Both the position numbers and the translations under genes were made by a program. The notes under the pieces are model-generated. The model made no database searches. It saw only the letters and a list, made by a program, of their open reading frames with translations, and was not told where the DNA came from. This document shows, in pieces, positions 29,305 to 39,973 of a DNA stretch of 64,000 bases (its first letter is position 1; each line of letters opens with the position of its first letter). Origin of the DNA: Arsenicicoccus bolidensis DSM 15745 (GTDB lineage: Bacteria > Actinomycetota > Actinomycetes > Actinomycetales > Dermatophilaceae); contig NZ_AUFG01000019.1 of NCBI RefSeq assembly GCF_000426385.1, positions 1 through 64,000 of the forward strand, written 5' to 3'.

Positions 29305-29973
29305 ATGTTCTACCGACTCGTCCACTCGGTGCTCAAGCCGGTGACCCACGCGATCTATCGACCGCACATCGACGGCATCGACAACGTCCCCCGGCGTGGG
29401 CCGGTGATCCTGGCGAGCAACCACCTGTCCTTCATCGACAGCTTCGTGATCCCGCTGGCCGCGCCGCGTCAGGTGGCCTTCCTCGCCAAGGCGGAGTACT
29501 TCACGGGCACGGGCGTCGCCGGGGCGATCCGTCGCGAGATGTTCGAGGCCGTCGGCGCGATCCCGGTCGACCGCGACTCGTCCCGCGCCGCGCAGCAGTC
29601 GCTCGAGGCGCAGCTGGAGGTCCTCCGCCGCGGCGGTGCCACCGGCATCTACCCGGAGGGCACGCGATCGCGCGACGGTCGTCTCTACAAGGGCAAGACC
29701 GGAGCGGCCTGGCTGGCGCTGCAGGCGGGCTGCCCGATCGTGCCGGTCGGCCTGATCGGCACCCCCGACATCCAGCCCGTCGGCGCCCGGTGGCCCCGGA
29801 TCGCCAAGGTCACCGTCAAGTTCGGCACCCCCATCGAGGTGGCGGGGCGCTTCGTCGGCGTCCCCGCGGCCAAGGCCCGCCGCCAGGTCACGGACGAGGT
29901 GATGGCGGCGATCCACGCGCTGACCGGCCAGGAGCTCGCGGGCACGACCAACGACCGCTCCGCCCAGGCCTGA
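29305..29973 (+). CDS. 1-acyl-sn-glycerol-3-phosphate acyltransferase (PlsC family)
   Basis: This 222-residue acyltransferase has the NHxxxxD box (SNHLSFIDS), the acceptor-binding motif EGTRSRDG, and the VPVGLIGT segment. It acylates lysophosphatidate or a related lipid at the inner membrane. A -10 box TAGGCT lies at 29263-29268 and GAGG precedes the ATG. In most bacteria ybaB stands between dnaX and recR; here this gene and a minus-strand oxidoreductase occupy that space. Confidence 0.9.
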   Translation: MFYRLVHSVLKPVTHAIYRPHIDGIDNVPRRGPVILASNHLSFIDSFVIPLAAPRQVAFLAKAEYFTGTGVAGAIRREMFEAVGAIPVDRDSSRAAQQSLEAQLEVLRRGGATGIYPEGTRSRDGRLYKGKTGAAWLALQAGCPIVPVGLIGTPDIQPVGARWPRIAKVTVKFGTPIEVAGRFVGVPAAKARRQVTDEVMAAIHALTGQELAGTTNDRSAQA

Positions 29974-29998
29974 CCAGCACCGCCGCGGGCCAGCGTTC

Positions 29999-30160
29999 GT
30001 GAGCTGGGAGCGCGCGTTGTGCGGGTTGGGGGCGCCAGGAGCGTGCGTTTGTGAGCTGCGAGCGCGGAGAGGGCACGGTGTTGCGGGCGTGGGCGTGCCG
30101 GGTCAGCGCTGCGAGCGCGGAGAGTGCACGGTGTTGCGGGCGTGGGCGTGCCGGGTCAGC
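29999..30160 (+). repeat. 53-bp tandem repeat, GTGAGCT family (family B)
   Basis: The 53-base unit beginning GCTGCGAGCGCGGAGAG is present at 30055-30107 and 30108-30160 with one mismatch. A diverged third unit precedes it (29999, CGTTCGTGAGCTGGGAGCGC). The last copy runs over the stop codon of the convergent gene ending at 30156. Related GTGAGCT...AGCGC sequences occur at 56573-56640. Confidence 0.85.
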
Positions 30161-30980
30161 CGGCGGCGTTGAGCTCGTCCCGCCAGCGCAGCCAGGGCTC
30201 CACGTGCTCCATCGGGTAGTCCGGCCCGCTGATGCCCATCGTGAAGGTCGTCGCGCCCAGCTCGAGCAGCGGCGTGCCCTCCACCTCCGGGGCCTCGGGT
30301 TGCCGCCCGTCACGCCCACGTCCGCCGACGCCGACCGACATCTCGATCTCGGCGGGGTCCCGCCCGACCGCGGCGCAGTGGTCGCGGAGCACCGACGCCT
30401 TGTGCGCGAGCTCCTCGCCCGTCGCGAAGGTGTGCCAGATGTCGGCGTGCTGCGCCACGATCCGCAGCGTCTTGCGCTCGCCGCCACCGCCGATGAGGAC
30501 GGGGATGTCGCGCGTGGGCGGCGGGTTGAGCGCCGCCCACCGCGCCTTGATGCGGGGCATCGACTCCGCGAGGTCGTCGAGCCGCGAGCCGGCGGTGCCG
30601 AACTCGTAGCCGTACGCGTCGTAGTCGCGCTCGAACCAACCCGAGCCGATGCCGAGGATCAACCGGCCGTCGCTGACGTGGTCGACCGTGCGGGCCATGT
30701 CGGCGAGCAGGTCGGGGTTGCGATAGCTGTTGCACGTCACCAGGGGCGCGAGCTGCACCCGCGTCGTCTGCTCGGCCCACGCGGCGAGCAGCGTCCAACA
30801 CTCGAAGTGCGCGCCGTCCGGGTCACCGTTGAGCGGGTAGAAGTGGTCCCAGTTGTAGACGATGTCCACGCCGAGGTCCTCGGCCCGGCTGACGGCGTCG
30901 CGGAGCTGGGCATAGGTGGCGTGCTGAGGCTGCAGCTGCAGCCCGATGCGGATGGGACGCGAGGCAGCGGCGGTCGTCAT
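30156..30980 (-). CDS. LLM-class (F420-dependent type) oxidoreductase
   Basis: This 274-residue luciferase-like TIM-barrel protein belongs to the branch usually labelled F420-dependent (conserved [54 protein letters not shown]). It probably uses reduced F420, made by the fbiC product encoded 4 kb upstream, to reduce an unknown substrate. The start is the ATG at 30980, preceded at seven bases by a weak -10-like CAGAGT. The gene is inserted in opposite orientation between plsC and recR. Its stop codon lies inside a tandem repeat. Confidence 0.85.
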   Translation of the reverse strand: MTTAAASRPIRIGLQLQPQHATYAQLRDAVSRAEDLGVDIVYNWDHFYPLNGDPDGAHFECWTLLAAWAEQTTRVQLAPLVTCNSYRNPDLLADMARTVDHVSDGRLILGIGSGWFERDYDAYGYEFGTAGSRLDDLAESMPRIKARWAALNPPPTRDIPVLIGGGGERKTLRIVAQHADIWHTFATGEELAHKASVLRDHCAAVGRDPAEIEMSVGVGGRGRDGRQPEAPEVEGTPLLELGATTFTMGISGPDYPMEHVEPWLRWRDELNAAG

Positions 30981-31114
30981 ACGGTCAACTCTGGCCGACG
31001 AGCGCGGACCCCACCACCCGAGCCCGACAACCTCGCTCCCGGGGAGCCCGGTCACTCGCGATCGTCAGCCCGGCGCGACGGGGTTTGTCGGTGGCAGGGC
31101 ATAGGCTCGCGGAT

Positions 31115-31714
31115 GTGTATGAGGGTGCTGTCCAGGATCTGATCGACGAGCTCGGGAGACTTCCCGGCGTCGGTCCCAAGAGTGCGCAGCGCATCGCGTT
31201 CCACGTGCTGCAGGCCGACCAGGCCGACGTGCAGCGACTCGTGGACGCGCTCGTGCAGGTCAAGGCCAAGGTGCGCTTCTGCGTGGTGTGCGGCAACGTC
31301 GCCGAGGCCGAGCAGTGCCGCATCTGCCGGGACCCTCGCCGCGAGGCGGGTCTGATCTGCGTGGTCGAGGAGCCCAAGGACGTCGTCGCGATCGAGCGGA
31401 CCCGCGAGTTCCGGGGGCGCTACCACGTGCTCGGCGGCGCGATCAGCCCGATCGACGGCATCGGCCCGGACGACCTGCGCATCACCGAGCTGATGGCCCG
31501 GCTCGGCAGCACCGAGATCACCGAGATCATCATCGCCACGGACCCCAACCTCGAGGGCGAGGCCACCGCGAGCTATCTCGCGCGCCTCCTCGGGCCGATG
31601 GGGCTCAAGGTCAGCCGCCTCGCCAGCGGTCTGCCGGTGGGTGGAGACTTGGAGTACGCCGACGAAGTCACGCTCGGGAGGGCGTTCGAGGGTAGGAGGA
31701 TGCTCAATGTCTGA
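31115..31714 (+). CDS. recR: Recombination protein RecR
   Basis: This 199-residue protein acts with RecO and RecF in loading RecA at single-strand gaps. It has a helix-hairpin-helix ([18 protein letters not shown], 13-30), a four-Cys zinc finger (Cys56, 59, 68, 71) and a Toprim domain ([14 protein letters not shown]). The GTG start gives the usual N-terminus ([14 protein letters not shown]) and lies seven bases after TAGGCT (31102-31107), so the mRNA is probably leaderless. It overlaps the next gene by eight bases. Confidence 0.96.
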   Translation: MYEGAVQDLIDELGRLPGVGPKSAQRIAFHVLQADQADVQRLVDALVQVKAKVRFCVVCGNVAEAEQCRICRDPRREAGLICVVEEPKDVVAIERTREFRGRYHVLGGAISPIDGIGPDDLRITELMARLGSTEITEIIIATDPNLEGEATASYLARLLGPMGLKVSRLASGLPVGGDLEYADEVTLGRAFEGRRMLNV

Positions 31715-32276
31715 CCGGACGATGGCCGACGACCTGGCCGCGGTGGAGCGCCAGACCGCTGAGGACGTGTGCGCCTTCTGCGACATCGTGACCGACGTGG
31801 CCAGGGGTGATGCGCCCGACTCCGCGATCCCCTTCCTGCTGCTGGGCCTCTCGCAGGTGCTGCTGACGGGTGCGCGCCTCGGGGCCATCCAGGACGTGGT
31901 GCTGGTCGAGAAGTTCGAGCCCGACCCCGGACCCGACGTCGACACGGACCCGGTCCGCGACGGTCTGGCGCGGTTGTTCGAGGGTCTGGACGAGTATGCC
32001 GACGTCGTCGACCCGGTCACCTCCGTCGAGCTGACCGCGGGATCCCTGTCCAACGACCTGGCCTCGATCGTCGTCGACCTGGTCCACGGCCTGCAGCACC
32101 ACGAGGCCGGGCGTCCGGTCGAGGCGCTGTGGTGGTGGCAGTTCTCCTACCTGTCCTCGTGGGGGGACCGGGCAGCGTCGGCGCTGCGCGTGCTGCAGTC
32201 GGTGCTGTCCCACATCCGGCTCGACGCCGACGAGGAGATCGTGGCCGAGGCGGAGTTCGACGCGCTGCACACCTGA
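31707..32276 (+). CDS. DUF5063 family protein
   Basis: This 189-residue acidic protein of unknown function is found next to recR in many actinobacteria. It is all-alpha by appearance, with [20 protein letters not shown] at the N-terminus and a conserved [20 protein letters not shown] segment. The ATG has AGGAGG at seven bases and overlaps recR, so coupled expression is likely. No catalytic motif was seen. Confidence 0.82.
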   Translation: MSDRTMADDLAAVERQTAEDVCAFCDIVTDVARGDAPDSAIPFLLLGLSQVLLTGARLGAIQDVVLVEKFEPDPGPDVDTDPVRDGLARLFEGLDEYADVVDPVTSVELTAGSLSNDLASIVVDLVHGLQHHEAGRPVEALWWWQFSYLSSWGDRAASALRVLQSVLSHIRLDADEEIVAEAEFDALHT

Positions 32277-32277
32277 G

Positions 32278-33558
32278 TCAGCGGTCGAAGATCCGCGTCA
32301 GGTGATCCACCGCTGACGCCACGCCGTCCTCGGCGCGCACCTGCTCGCCGAGCCTGGCGGCCGCGACGCCGCACCCGGGTGACAGAGCGGCTCGTATGCC
32401 GTCCGCTAGCCGCTCCGCGGTGAGCTCTCGTCGCGCGATGGCCGCCGGCCCGCAGCCGAGCGCGTCGACGCGCCGCCCCCAGTAGGCCTGGTCGCCCATG
32501 TGCGGCACCACGACCTGCGGAACCCCGGCGCGAAAGGCCGCCCCGGTCGTGCCCGCCCCGCCGTGCCCGACCACGGCCGCCATACGGGGAAAGAGCCAGT
32601 CGTGGGGTGCGCCCTCGACGGTGAGCGCGTCGTCGCCGGTCACGTGCAGGTCGGCGTTGCCGCGCAGGACCACGGCACGCACGCCCGCGGCCCGGACGGC
32701 CTCGGAGAGCAGCCGCGAGCTGGCCTCGGGGTCGGCCGCGCTCATCGACCCGAAGCCGACGTAGACCGGCGGCGGACCCGCCTCGAGGAAGTCGACGATC
32801 GTCGGGTCGGCGACGCGGCCGGGGACGTGGCCGCCGCCGTCGTCGAGGCCGGCGCCGCCCCGGAGCGTCCAGAAGCCCGTGACCTGCACGGGCATCGGCC
32901 AGTCGGGCGCCGGCGGCACGACGTGGGGACTCACCGCCATGAGCGTCGGCGTGGAGCGGATGTCGTGGAGGAGCTGACGCGGGCCGGGGCGCCGCAGGCC
33001 CAGGCGCCGGCGCAGCTCGGCCGCCACCGGCGCGATGACCGGTTGGACGGCCGTGGACGTGAGGGCGCCGACGGCCCGGTTGAGGATCGTGCGGCGGCCG
33101 GGGAGGGCGGCATACACGTAGGACGAGCCGAGCGAGGTCTGCAGGACCGGCGCGAACAGCGCGATGGCGTGACCGATCCCGGTGGCGCGGGCCAGCGCCC
33201 ACCCGGCCTCGAAGGTCAGCGTGCTCGACAGCAGCACGTCGTGGTCGGGCGCCGCGCGCAGCAGGGTGGTGGAGACGACGTCGGCGGCCAGGGTGCTGAC
33301 CTCGTGCATGAGCCGCAGCTCGGCGACGGTGCTGCGGGACGTGCCCCCGAGCCACCGGCGGCCGAGGTCGGTCCGGGACAGCTCGGCCACCGACACGCCG
33401 AAGTCCGTGTAGCCGAGCCCCGCCTCGCGGATCCACGCCTCGAAGTCCAGGGTCGCGGCCACGGTGACCTCGTGCCCCGCGGCGCGCAGGCCGAGCCCCA
33501 GGGCGACGAAGGGCTGGACGTCGCCGCGCGAGCCCCACGCGAGCAGCAGGTAGCGCAC
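32278..33558 (-). CDS. GT1-family UDP-glycosyltransferase-like protein
   Basis: This 426-residue GT-B fold glycosyltransferase has the N-terminal WGSRGDVQPFVALGLGL motif of sterol and macrolide glycosyltransferases and the nucleotide-sugar site VGHGGAGTTGAAFRAGVPQ followed by PHMGDQ. It likely glycosylates a lipid or secondary metabolite. The GTG start is six bases after TAGGTT (minus strand, 33565-33570). That -10 box overlaps the edge of a dispersed repeat element. It converges with the DUF5063 gene with one base between stops. Confidence 0.88.
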   Translation of the reverse strand: MRYLLLAWGSRGDVQPFVALGLGLRAAGHEVTVAATLDFEAWIREAGLGYTDFGVSVAELSRTDLGRRWLGGTSRSTVAELRLMHEVSTLAADVVSTTLLRAAPDHDVLLSSTLTFEAGWALARATGIGHAIALFAPVLQTSLGSSYVYAALPGRRTILNRAVGALTSTAVQPVIAPVAAELRRRLGLRRPGPRQLLHDIRSTPTLMAVSPHVVPPAPDWPMPVQVTGFWTLRGGAGLDDGGGHVPGRVADPTIVDFLEAGPPPVYVGFGSMSAADPEASSRLLSEAVRAAGVRAVVLRGNADLHVTGDDALTVEGAPHDWLFPRMAAVVGHGGAGTTGAAFRAGVPQVVVPHMGDQAYWGRRVDALGCGPAAIARRELTAERLADGIRAALSPGCGVAAARLGEQVRAEDGVASAVDHLTRIFDR

Positions 33559-33566
33559 CTCCTGAA

Positions 33567-33652
33567 CCTACCCGAGGCGGTCACATCGGCCCGCCTTCGC
33601 ACGCCAGGCCGATGTGACCGCCTGAGGTAGGTCCATCGGCCTGGGTTCGACC
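33567..33652 (+). repeat. Dispersed palindromic repeat, family A copy 2
   Basis: CCTACCCGAGGCGGTCACAT, then CGGCCCGCCTTCGCACGCCA, GGCCGATGTGACCGCC and TGAGGTAGGTCCATCGGCC aligns without large gaps to copy 1 at 21451. It lies between divergent genes here and overlaps the -10 box of the glycosyltransferase. TGAA directly precedes it, as TGA does in the other copies. Confidence 0.85.
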
Positions 33653-33740
33653 CGACATCTCGGGATGCGGCGCTGACCAGGCGCGGCGGCTGCGCTCGCT
33701 AGGCTGGCACCGCCCCATCCCCGTCCCGAGAGGCGACACC

Positions 33741-35009
<1,269 letters not shown>

Positions 35010-35054
35010 CGCCTGGCGGGCCTTCCGCCATACCGAGCTCGCTTGCTGCACTAG

Positions 35055-36131
<1,077 letters not shown>

Positions 36132-36169
36132 CCCGCGCGGCGCGTCCGGCGCCCGCACACGCACCCGCA

Positions 36170-36230
36170 CACAAAAGGTCGTGAGTGTTTCCTCCAAGAT
36201 CCTTGGAGGAAACACTCACGATCTTTTGTG
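36170..36230. terminator. 61-bp near-perfect inverted repeat between convergent genes
   Basis: Two 29-base arms (left arm starting CACAAAAGGTCGTGAGTG and ending TCCTCCAAG) pair with a single G-U around the loop ATC. The arms are much less GC-rich than the surroundings and include A4 and T4 tracts, so the hairpin could end transcription on both strands, from asd and from the LLM gene at 36241. It is far longer than needed for a terminator. Confidence 0.85.
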
Positions 36231-36240
36231 GTGGGGAGGG

Positions 36241-37221
36241 TCAGGGGACGGTGGCGATGATCTCCAGCGCCCGCTTGCGGTCCTCGAGGCCCTGCGTGGC
36301 GTTGGTGACCATGAGCTCGTCCGCCTGGGCGTGCTCACGGAACTGCGCCAGGTAGCGCGCCACCTCGGCCCCGTCACCGACCGCCGTGTAGCGCATCATG
36401 TGCTGCACCTGCTGCCCGAAGGCCGTGCCCATCGCCTCGTCCACCTGCTCCTCGGTGAGCTCGGTGCCGCGGCGGCCGGCCATGGTCCGCAGCCGCTGGC
36501 GGCGCACCAGGCGGGCCTGCTCCTCGGCCGCGGCCGTGTCGTCGGCCGCGATGACGTTGAGCGCGGCGATGACATAGGGCTCGGCGAGCTGCTCGGAGGG
36601 CTGGAAGCGCTCGCGATAGACCTGCACGGCCTGCTCGAGCGCGTCGGGCGCGAAGTGGCTGGCGAACGAGTAGGGCAGGCCGAGCGCCGCCGCGAGCTGG
36701 GCGCCGAACAGCGACGACCCGAGGATGTAGAGCGGGACCTGCGTGCCCCAGCCGGGGTAGGCGTGGATGCCCGGGATCAGGCTGTCCTGCGACAGGTAGC
36801 CCTGCAGCTCCTGGACGTCCTGCGGGAACTGGTCGGAGGCGCGGGGGTCGCGGCGCAGCGCACGCAGCGTCTGCTGGTCGGTGCCGGGGGCGCGGCCGAG
36901 CCCCAGGTCGATGCGGCCGGGGTGCAGCTCGGCCAGGGTGCCGAACTGCTCGGCGATGACCAGCGGGGAGTGGTTGGGGAGCATGATGCCGCCGGCGCCG
37001 ACGCGGATGGTCGAGGTGGCCGACGCGACGTGACCGATCAGCACCGACGTCGCCGCGGACGCGATGGTCCGCATGTTGTGGTGCTCGGCGAACCAGATGC
37101 GCTCGAACCGGCCCGTCTCCTCGGCCTTCTGCGCCAGGGCGACGCTCTCGAGGAGCGCGTCGCGCGTGCTCTGGGCGGGGGCGACGAACGCCAGGTCAAG
37201 GATCGACAGGGGAGTGGCCAT
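36241..37221 (-). CDS. LLM-class flavin-dependent oxidoreductase
   Basis: This 326-residue luciferase-like monooxygenase of the FMN-type branch has [42 protein letters not shown] and [10 protein letters not shown]. It should use FMNH2 from a separate reductase; the substrate is unknown. Related proteins are often annotated as alkanal monooxygenase alpha-chain-like. The promoter is not obvious. It is followed by the long inverted repeat at 36170. Confidence 0.88.
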   Translation of the reverse strand: MATPLSILDLAFVAPAQSTRDALLESVALAQKAEETGRFERIWFAEHHNMRTIASAATSVLIGHVASATSTIRVGAGGIMLPNHSPLVIAEQFGTLAELHPGRIDLGLGRAPGTDQQTLRALRRDPRASDQFPQDVQELQGYLSQDSLIPGIHAYPGWGTQVPLYILGSSLFGAQLAAALGLPYSFASHFAPDALEQAVQVYRERFQPSEQLAEPYVIAALNVIAADDTAAAEEQARLVRRQRLRTMAGRRGTELTEEQVDEAMGTAFGQQVQHMMRYTAVGDGAEVARYLAQFREHAQADELMVTNATQGLEDRKRALEIIATVP

Positions 37222-37349
37222 GTGGTGGACAACCGGTCGGGCGCGGCGAGGATTCCCGGCGCCCGTGGACCAGCGAGTCCACCAGCGAGTTCACAGCCCG
37301 TATGCCGACCCGCCCGCCGCCACGCGGGGTGACGGCGACGCGCGCCGGC

Positions 37350-38480
37350 TCAGCGCACGACGGGCGGGCCGACGTAGCGCGCCGACGGGCGGTAGATCTT
37401 GGTCGTCGTCGCCTGCTCGAGGACGTGCGCGCTCCACCCGACGACCCGGCTGACGGCGAAGGTCGGCGTGAACATCGAGCGCGGGATCCCGCAGCGCTCC
37501 ATGACGACGCCGGCGTAGTACTCGACGTTGGCGTAGAGCCGGCGCCCGGGCTTGAGCTCGGCGAGCGTGTCCTCGACGACCTGCTCGACGGCGACCGCGA
37601 GGTCGACGAGCGGTCCACCGAGGCGCTGCGCCTCGGCCTTGAGCATCTCGGCCCGCGGGTCGTGCGTGGTGTAGACGGCGTGCCCGAACCCCATGATCCG
37701 GTCGCCGGCCGCGACGCGTTCGCGCACCCAGGCGGGTGCCCGGTCGACGGTGCCGATCTGGTCGAGCGCCTCGAGCGCCCGGTCGGGTGCGCCACCGTGC
37801 AGCGGTCCGGAGAAGGCCCCGAGCGCCGCGCACAGCGCCGACCCGACGTCGGCGCCCGAGGACGCGACGACCCGGGCCGCGAAGGTCGAGTTGTTGAAGC
37901 CGTGGTCGACCGTCGCGACGAGGTAGCGGTTGATGGCGCGCTCCACCTCCGGTGTGGGGCGCTCGCCGGTGACCATCCAGAGCCAGTCGGCCGCGGCCGA
38001 GAGCGTGGGGTCGGGGGCGACGGCGGGGAGCCCGGCGCCGCGTCGGTGCAGCGCGGCGAGGATCGTCGGGGTGGCGGCGGCCATGCGCAGTGCCTCGGCC
38101 CGGACGGCGGCGGGCGAGGCGCCATACGTGGGGGGTGACCCCGTGGCGAGGTGCGAGAGGACGGTGCGCAGCTGGGCGAGGGGCGCGCCCGTGATGCCGG
38201 TCGAGGCCTCGCGCTCGACGAGGTCGAGCGTCGCGTCGTCGAGGACCCGCAGCGGCGCGAGCTCCTCGGCGAAGGCGCTGGCCTCCTCGGGTGCCGGCAG
38301 GTCGCCGGTGAGGAGCAGGTGCCAGACCTCCTCGAGGGTGCAGTGCTCGACGAGGTCCAGCGCCGAGTGCTCGCGGTAGTGGTAGAAGCCCTCGGCGCCA
38401 CGCACGTCGCCGACGGTCGTGTCGGCGACGACGAGGCCCTTGAGCCCGGGTGGGACGGCGATCTCACGGATGTCGGTCAT
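37350..38480 (-). CDS. Citrate synthase (citrate synthase 2 type)
   Basis: This 376-residue citrate or 2-methylcitrate synthase condenses oxaloacetate with acetyl- or propionyl-CoA. Active-site residues visible by motif are His193 (VDHGFNNST), His228 (GPLHGGAP) and His267 (GFGHAVYTTHDPR). In the place of the catalytic Asp (NVD in other citrate synthases) there is Glu320 (NVEYYAG). It is divergent from a helix-turn-helix/citrate-synthase fusion. The 95-base spacer between them is full of GTTGA/TCAAC half-sites. Confidence 0.9.
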   Translation of the reverse strand: MTDIREIAVPPGLKGLVVADTTVGDVRGAEGFYHYREHSALDLVEHCTLEEVWHLLLTGDLPAPEEASAFAEELAPLRVLDDATLDLVEREASTGITGAPLAQLRTVLSHLATGSPPTYGASPAAVRAEALRMAAATPTILAALHRRGAGLPAVAPDPTLSAAADWLWMVTGERPTPEVERAINRYLVATVDHGFNNSTFAARVVASSGADVGSALCAALGAFSGPLHGGAPDRALEALDQIGTVDRAPAWVRERVAAGDRIMGFGHAVYTTHDPRAEMLKAEAQRLGGPLVDLAVAVEQVVEDTLAELKPGRRLYANVEYYAGVVMERCGIPRSMFTPTFAVSRVVGWSAHVLEQATTTKIYRPSARYVGPPVVR

Positions 38481-38548
38481 GTTGATACGGTCGGCCTGCT
38501 ATCAATGTGTTGTCAACGTTGATCGCGTGCACGGTTGATCGTGTCAAC
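38481..38548. promoter_or_regulatory. Cluster of GTTGA/TCAAC half-sites between divergent citrate synthase genes
   Basis: GTTGATA (38481-38487) faces TATCAAT (38500-38506). GTCAACGTTGATC (38512-38524) contains a perfect 10-base palindrome TCAACGTTGA. GTTGATC (38534-38540) faces GTCAAC (38543-38548). The sites cover the start of the citrate synthase gene and the promoter area of the fusion gene, as expected for an autoregulated divergent operator. Confidence 0.65.
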
Positions 38549-38575
38549 GTCGCCTGATCGCCCCTCGGAGGTCGT

Positions 38576-39784
38576 ATGCCGAACCGCCCCGCCCCGGACC
38601 GCGAGCTGCTGACCACGGCCCAGGTCGCTCGTCTGCTGGGGGTCAAGACCCAGACCGTCTACGCCTACGTGAGCCGGGGGCAGCTCCGGCCGACGCACCG
38701 TGACGGCCGGCGGGCGAGCTACTTCGCGCCGGAGGACGTCGAGGCGCTGCAGGGGCGTTCGGGCACGCTCGGGCGGGGGACCGGGCTCGCGGAGTCGGTG
38801 CGCACGACCATCACGCGGCTCGAGGGCGACCGGCTCGCCTATCGGGGGCGCGACGCGTCCACCCTGGCGGAGGCGGCCTCGGTGGAGGAGGTGGCGGGCC
38901 TGCTGTGGGGCGGTGACGAGCCCGTCTCGCTGGTCGTGGACGAGGAGGCCCTGGCCGACGTCCGCGACGGGCTGGCGGCCCTGCCCGAGGGTGCTCGCCT
39001 CGTCGAGCGGCTGCGCCTGGCCGTGCTGCTGCTGACCGCGCGCGACGCGCGACGCCACGACCTCGACCCGGCGGCCGTGCGGGAGCGGGCCGGGCTCCTG
39101 ATCGCCACCGCCACCGCCGCGCTCCTCCCCCGCGAGGCGTGGGGGTCGGCATACGAGGGCTCCGACCAGGCGACGCGGTGGACGGCGGTCGTCGGCGGCG
39201 ACCCCGACGACGAGGCGCTCGTGGACCTCGTGCGGCGGGCGCTCGTGCTCCTCGCCGACCACGACATGGCCGCGTCGACGACGGCGGTGCGGGTGAGCGC
39301 CAGCGTGCGCGCCGACCTGGGGTCGTGCCTGCTGGCGGGGCTGAGCGCCATGGACAGCCCGCTGCACGGGTCTGCCGGGGTCCAGGCGCGGCTGCTCCTC
39401 GAGGCGGCGGTCGCCGACCCGCCCAGGACGCTGGGGCGGGTGCTGGCGGACCCGTCGGCGGCGGCGGGTTTCGGCCACCGGATCTATCGCGAGAGCGACC
39501 CGCGGGCCGAGCACCTCCTGGGCAGGCTGCGGGTCGCGGGGCTGGGGGCGCTGGAGGGGCCGGCGACGCTGCTCGAGGAGGGGCTGTGGGAGCGGCACGG
39601 CCTGTTCCCCAACAGCGACTGGGCGCTCGCGGTGCTCGCCCACCGCCACGACCTGCGGGTGGACGCACCGGAGGCGGTGTTTGCGGGGGCCCGCCTGGTG
39701 GGGTGGGTGGCCCACGCGCTGGAGGAGTATGCCGAGGAGCCGCTGCGCTTCCGTCTGACAGGGGTCTACCAGGGGCCGCGATGA
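38576..39784 (+). CDS. Citrate synthase domain fused to an N-terminal DNA-binding domain
   Basis: This 402-residue protein has a MerR/excisionase-like helix-turn-helix at residues 10-60 (LLTTAQVARLLGVKTQTVYA, then GRRASYF) followed by a citrate synthase fold. All four core catalytic positions are kept by motif: His229 (DHDMAAS), His264 (SPLHGSAG), His301 (GFGHRIYRESDPR) and Asp348 (NSDWA). GGAGGT precedes the ATG. It may be a metabolite-sensing repressor acting on the divergent citrate synthase gene, a second synthase, or both; sequence alone does not decide. Confidence 0.85.
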   Translation: MPNRPAPDRELLTTAQVARLLGVKTQTVYAYVSRGQLRPTHRDGRRASYFAPEDVEALQGRSGTLGRGTGLAESVRTTITRLEGDRLAYRGRDASTLAEAASVEEVAGLLWGGDEPVSLVVDEEALADVRDGLAALPEGARLVERLRLAVLLLTARDARRHDLDPAAVRERAGLLIATATAALLPREAWGSAYEGSDQATRWTAVVGGDPDDEALVDLVRRALVLLADHDMAASTTAVRVSASVRADLGSCLLAGLSAMDSPLHGSAGVQARLLLEAAVADPPRTLGRVLADPSAAAGFGHRIYRESDPRAEHLLGRLRVAGLGALEGPATLLEEGLWERHGLFPNSDWALAVLAHRHDLRVDAPEAVFAGARLVGWVAHALEEYAEEPLRFRLTGVYQGPR

Positions 39785-39894
39785 GAGATCTGATGTGCCC
39801 GTTTGAGGGGGGCCGTTTCGGGGGTTGGACCTGCGGATCTGTCCGTTGCGGCGAGGATCGTGCCCGAAATTCTGTGTTCTCTTCACTTTTGCTA

Positions 39895-39924
39895 TTGACT
39901 GGACAGAAGCGGGCGCGCTTTACT
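39895..39924 (+). promoter_or_regulatory. Promoter of the mannitol PTS gene
   Basis: A -35 box TTGACT (39895-39900) and a -10-like TTTACT (39919-39924) are separated by 18 bases, inside the most AT-rich stretch of the neighbourhood (39868-39900, including TTCTGTGTTCTCTTCACTTT). The AT-rich upstream part is a likely binding site for a regulator. Confidence 0.6.
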
Positions 39925-39973
39925 GGTGCCACGGATCCTCGCCGTTGAGGGTCACCTTGTGAAAGGAACGGCC

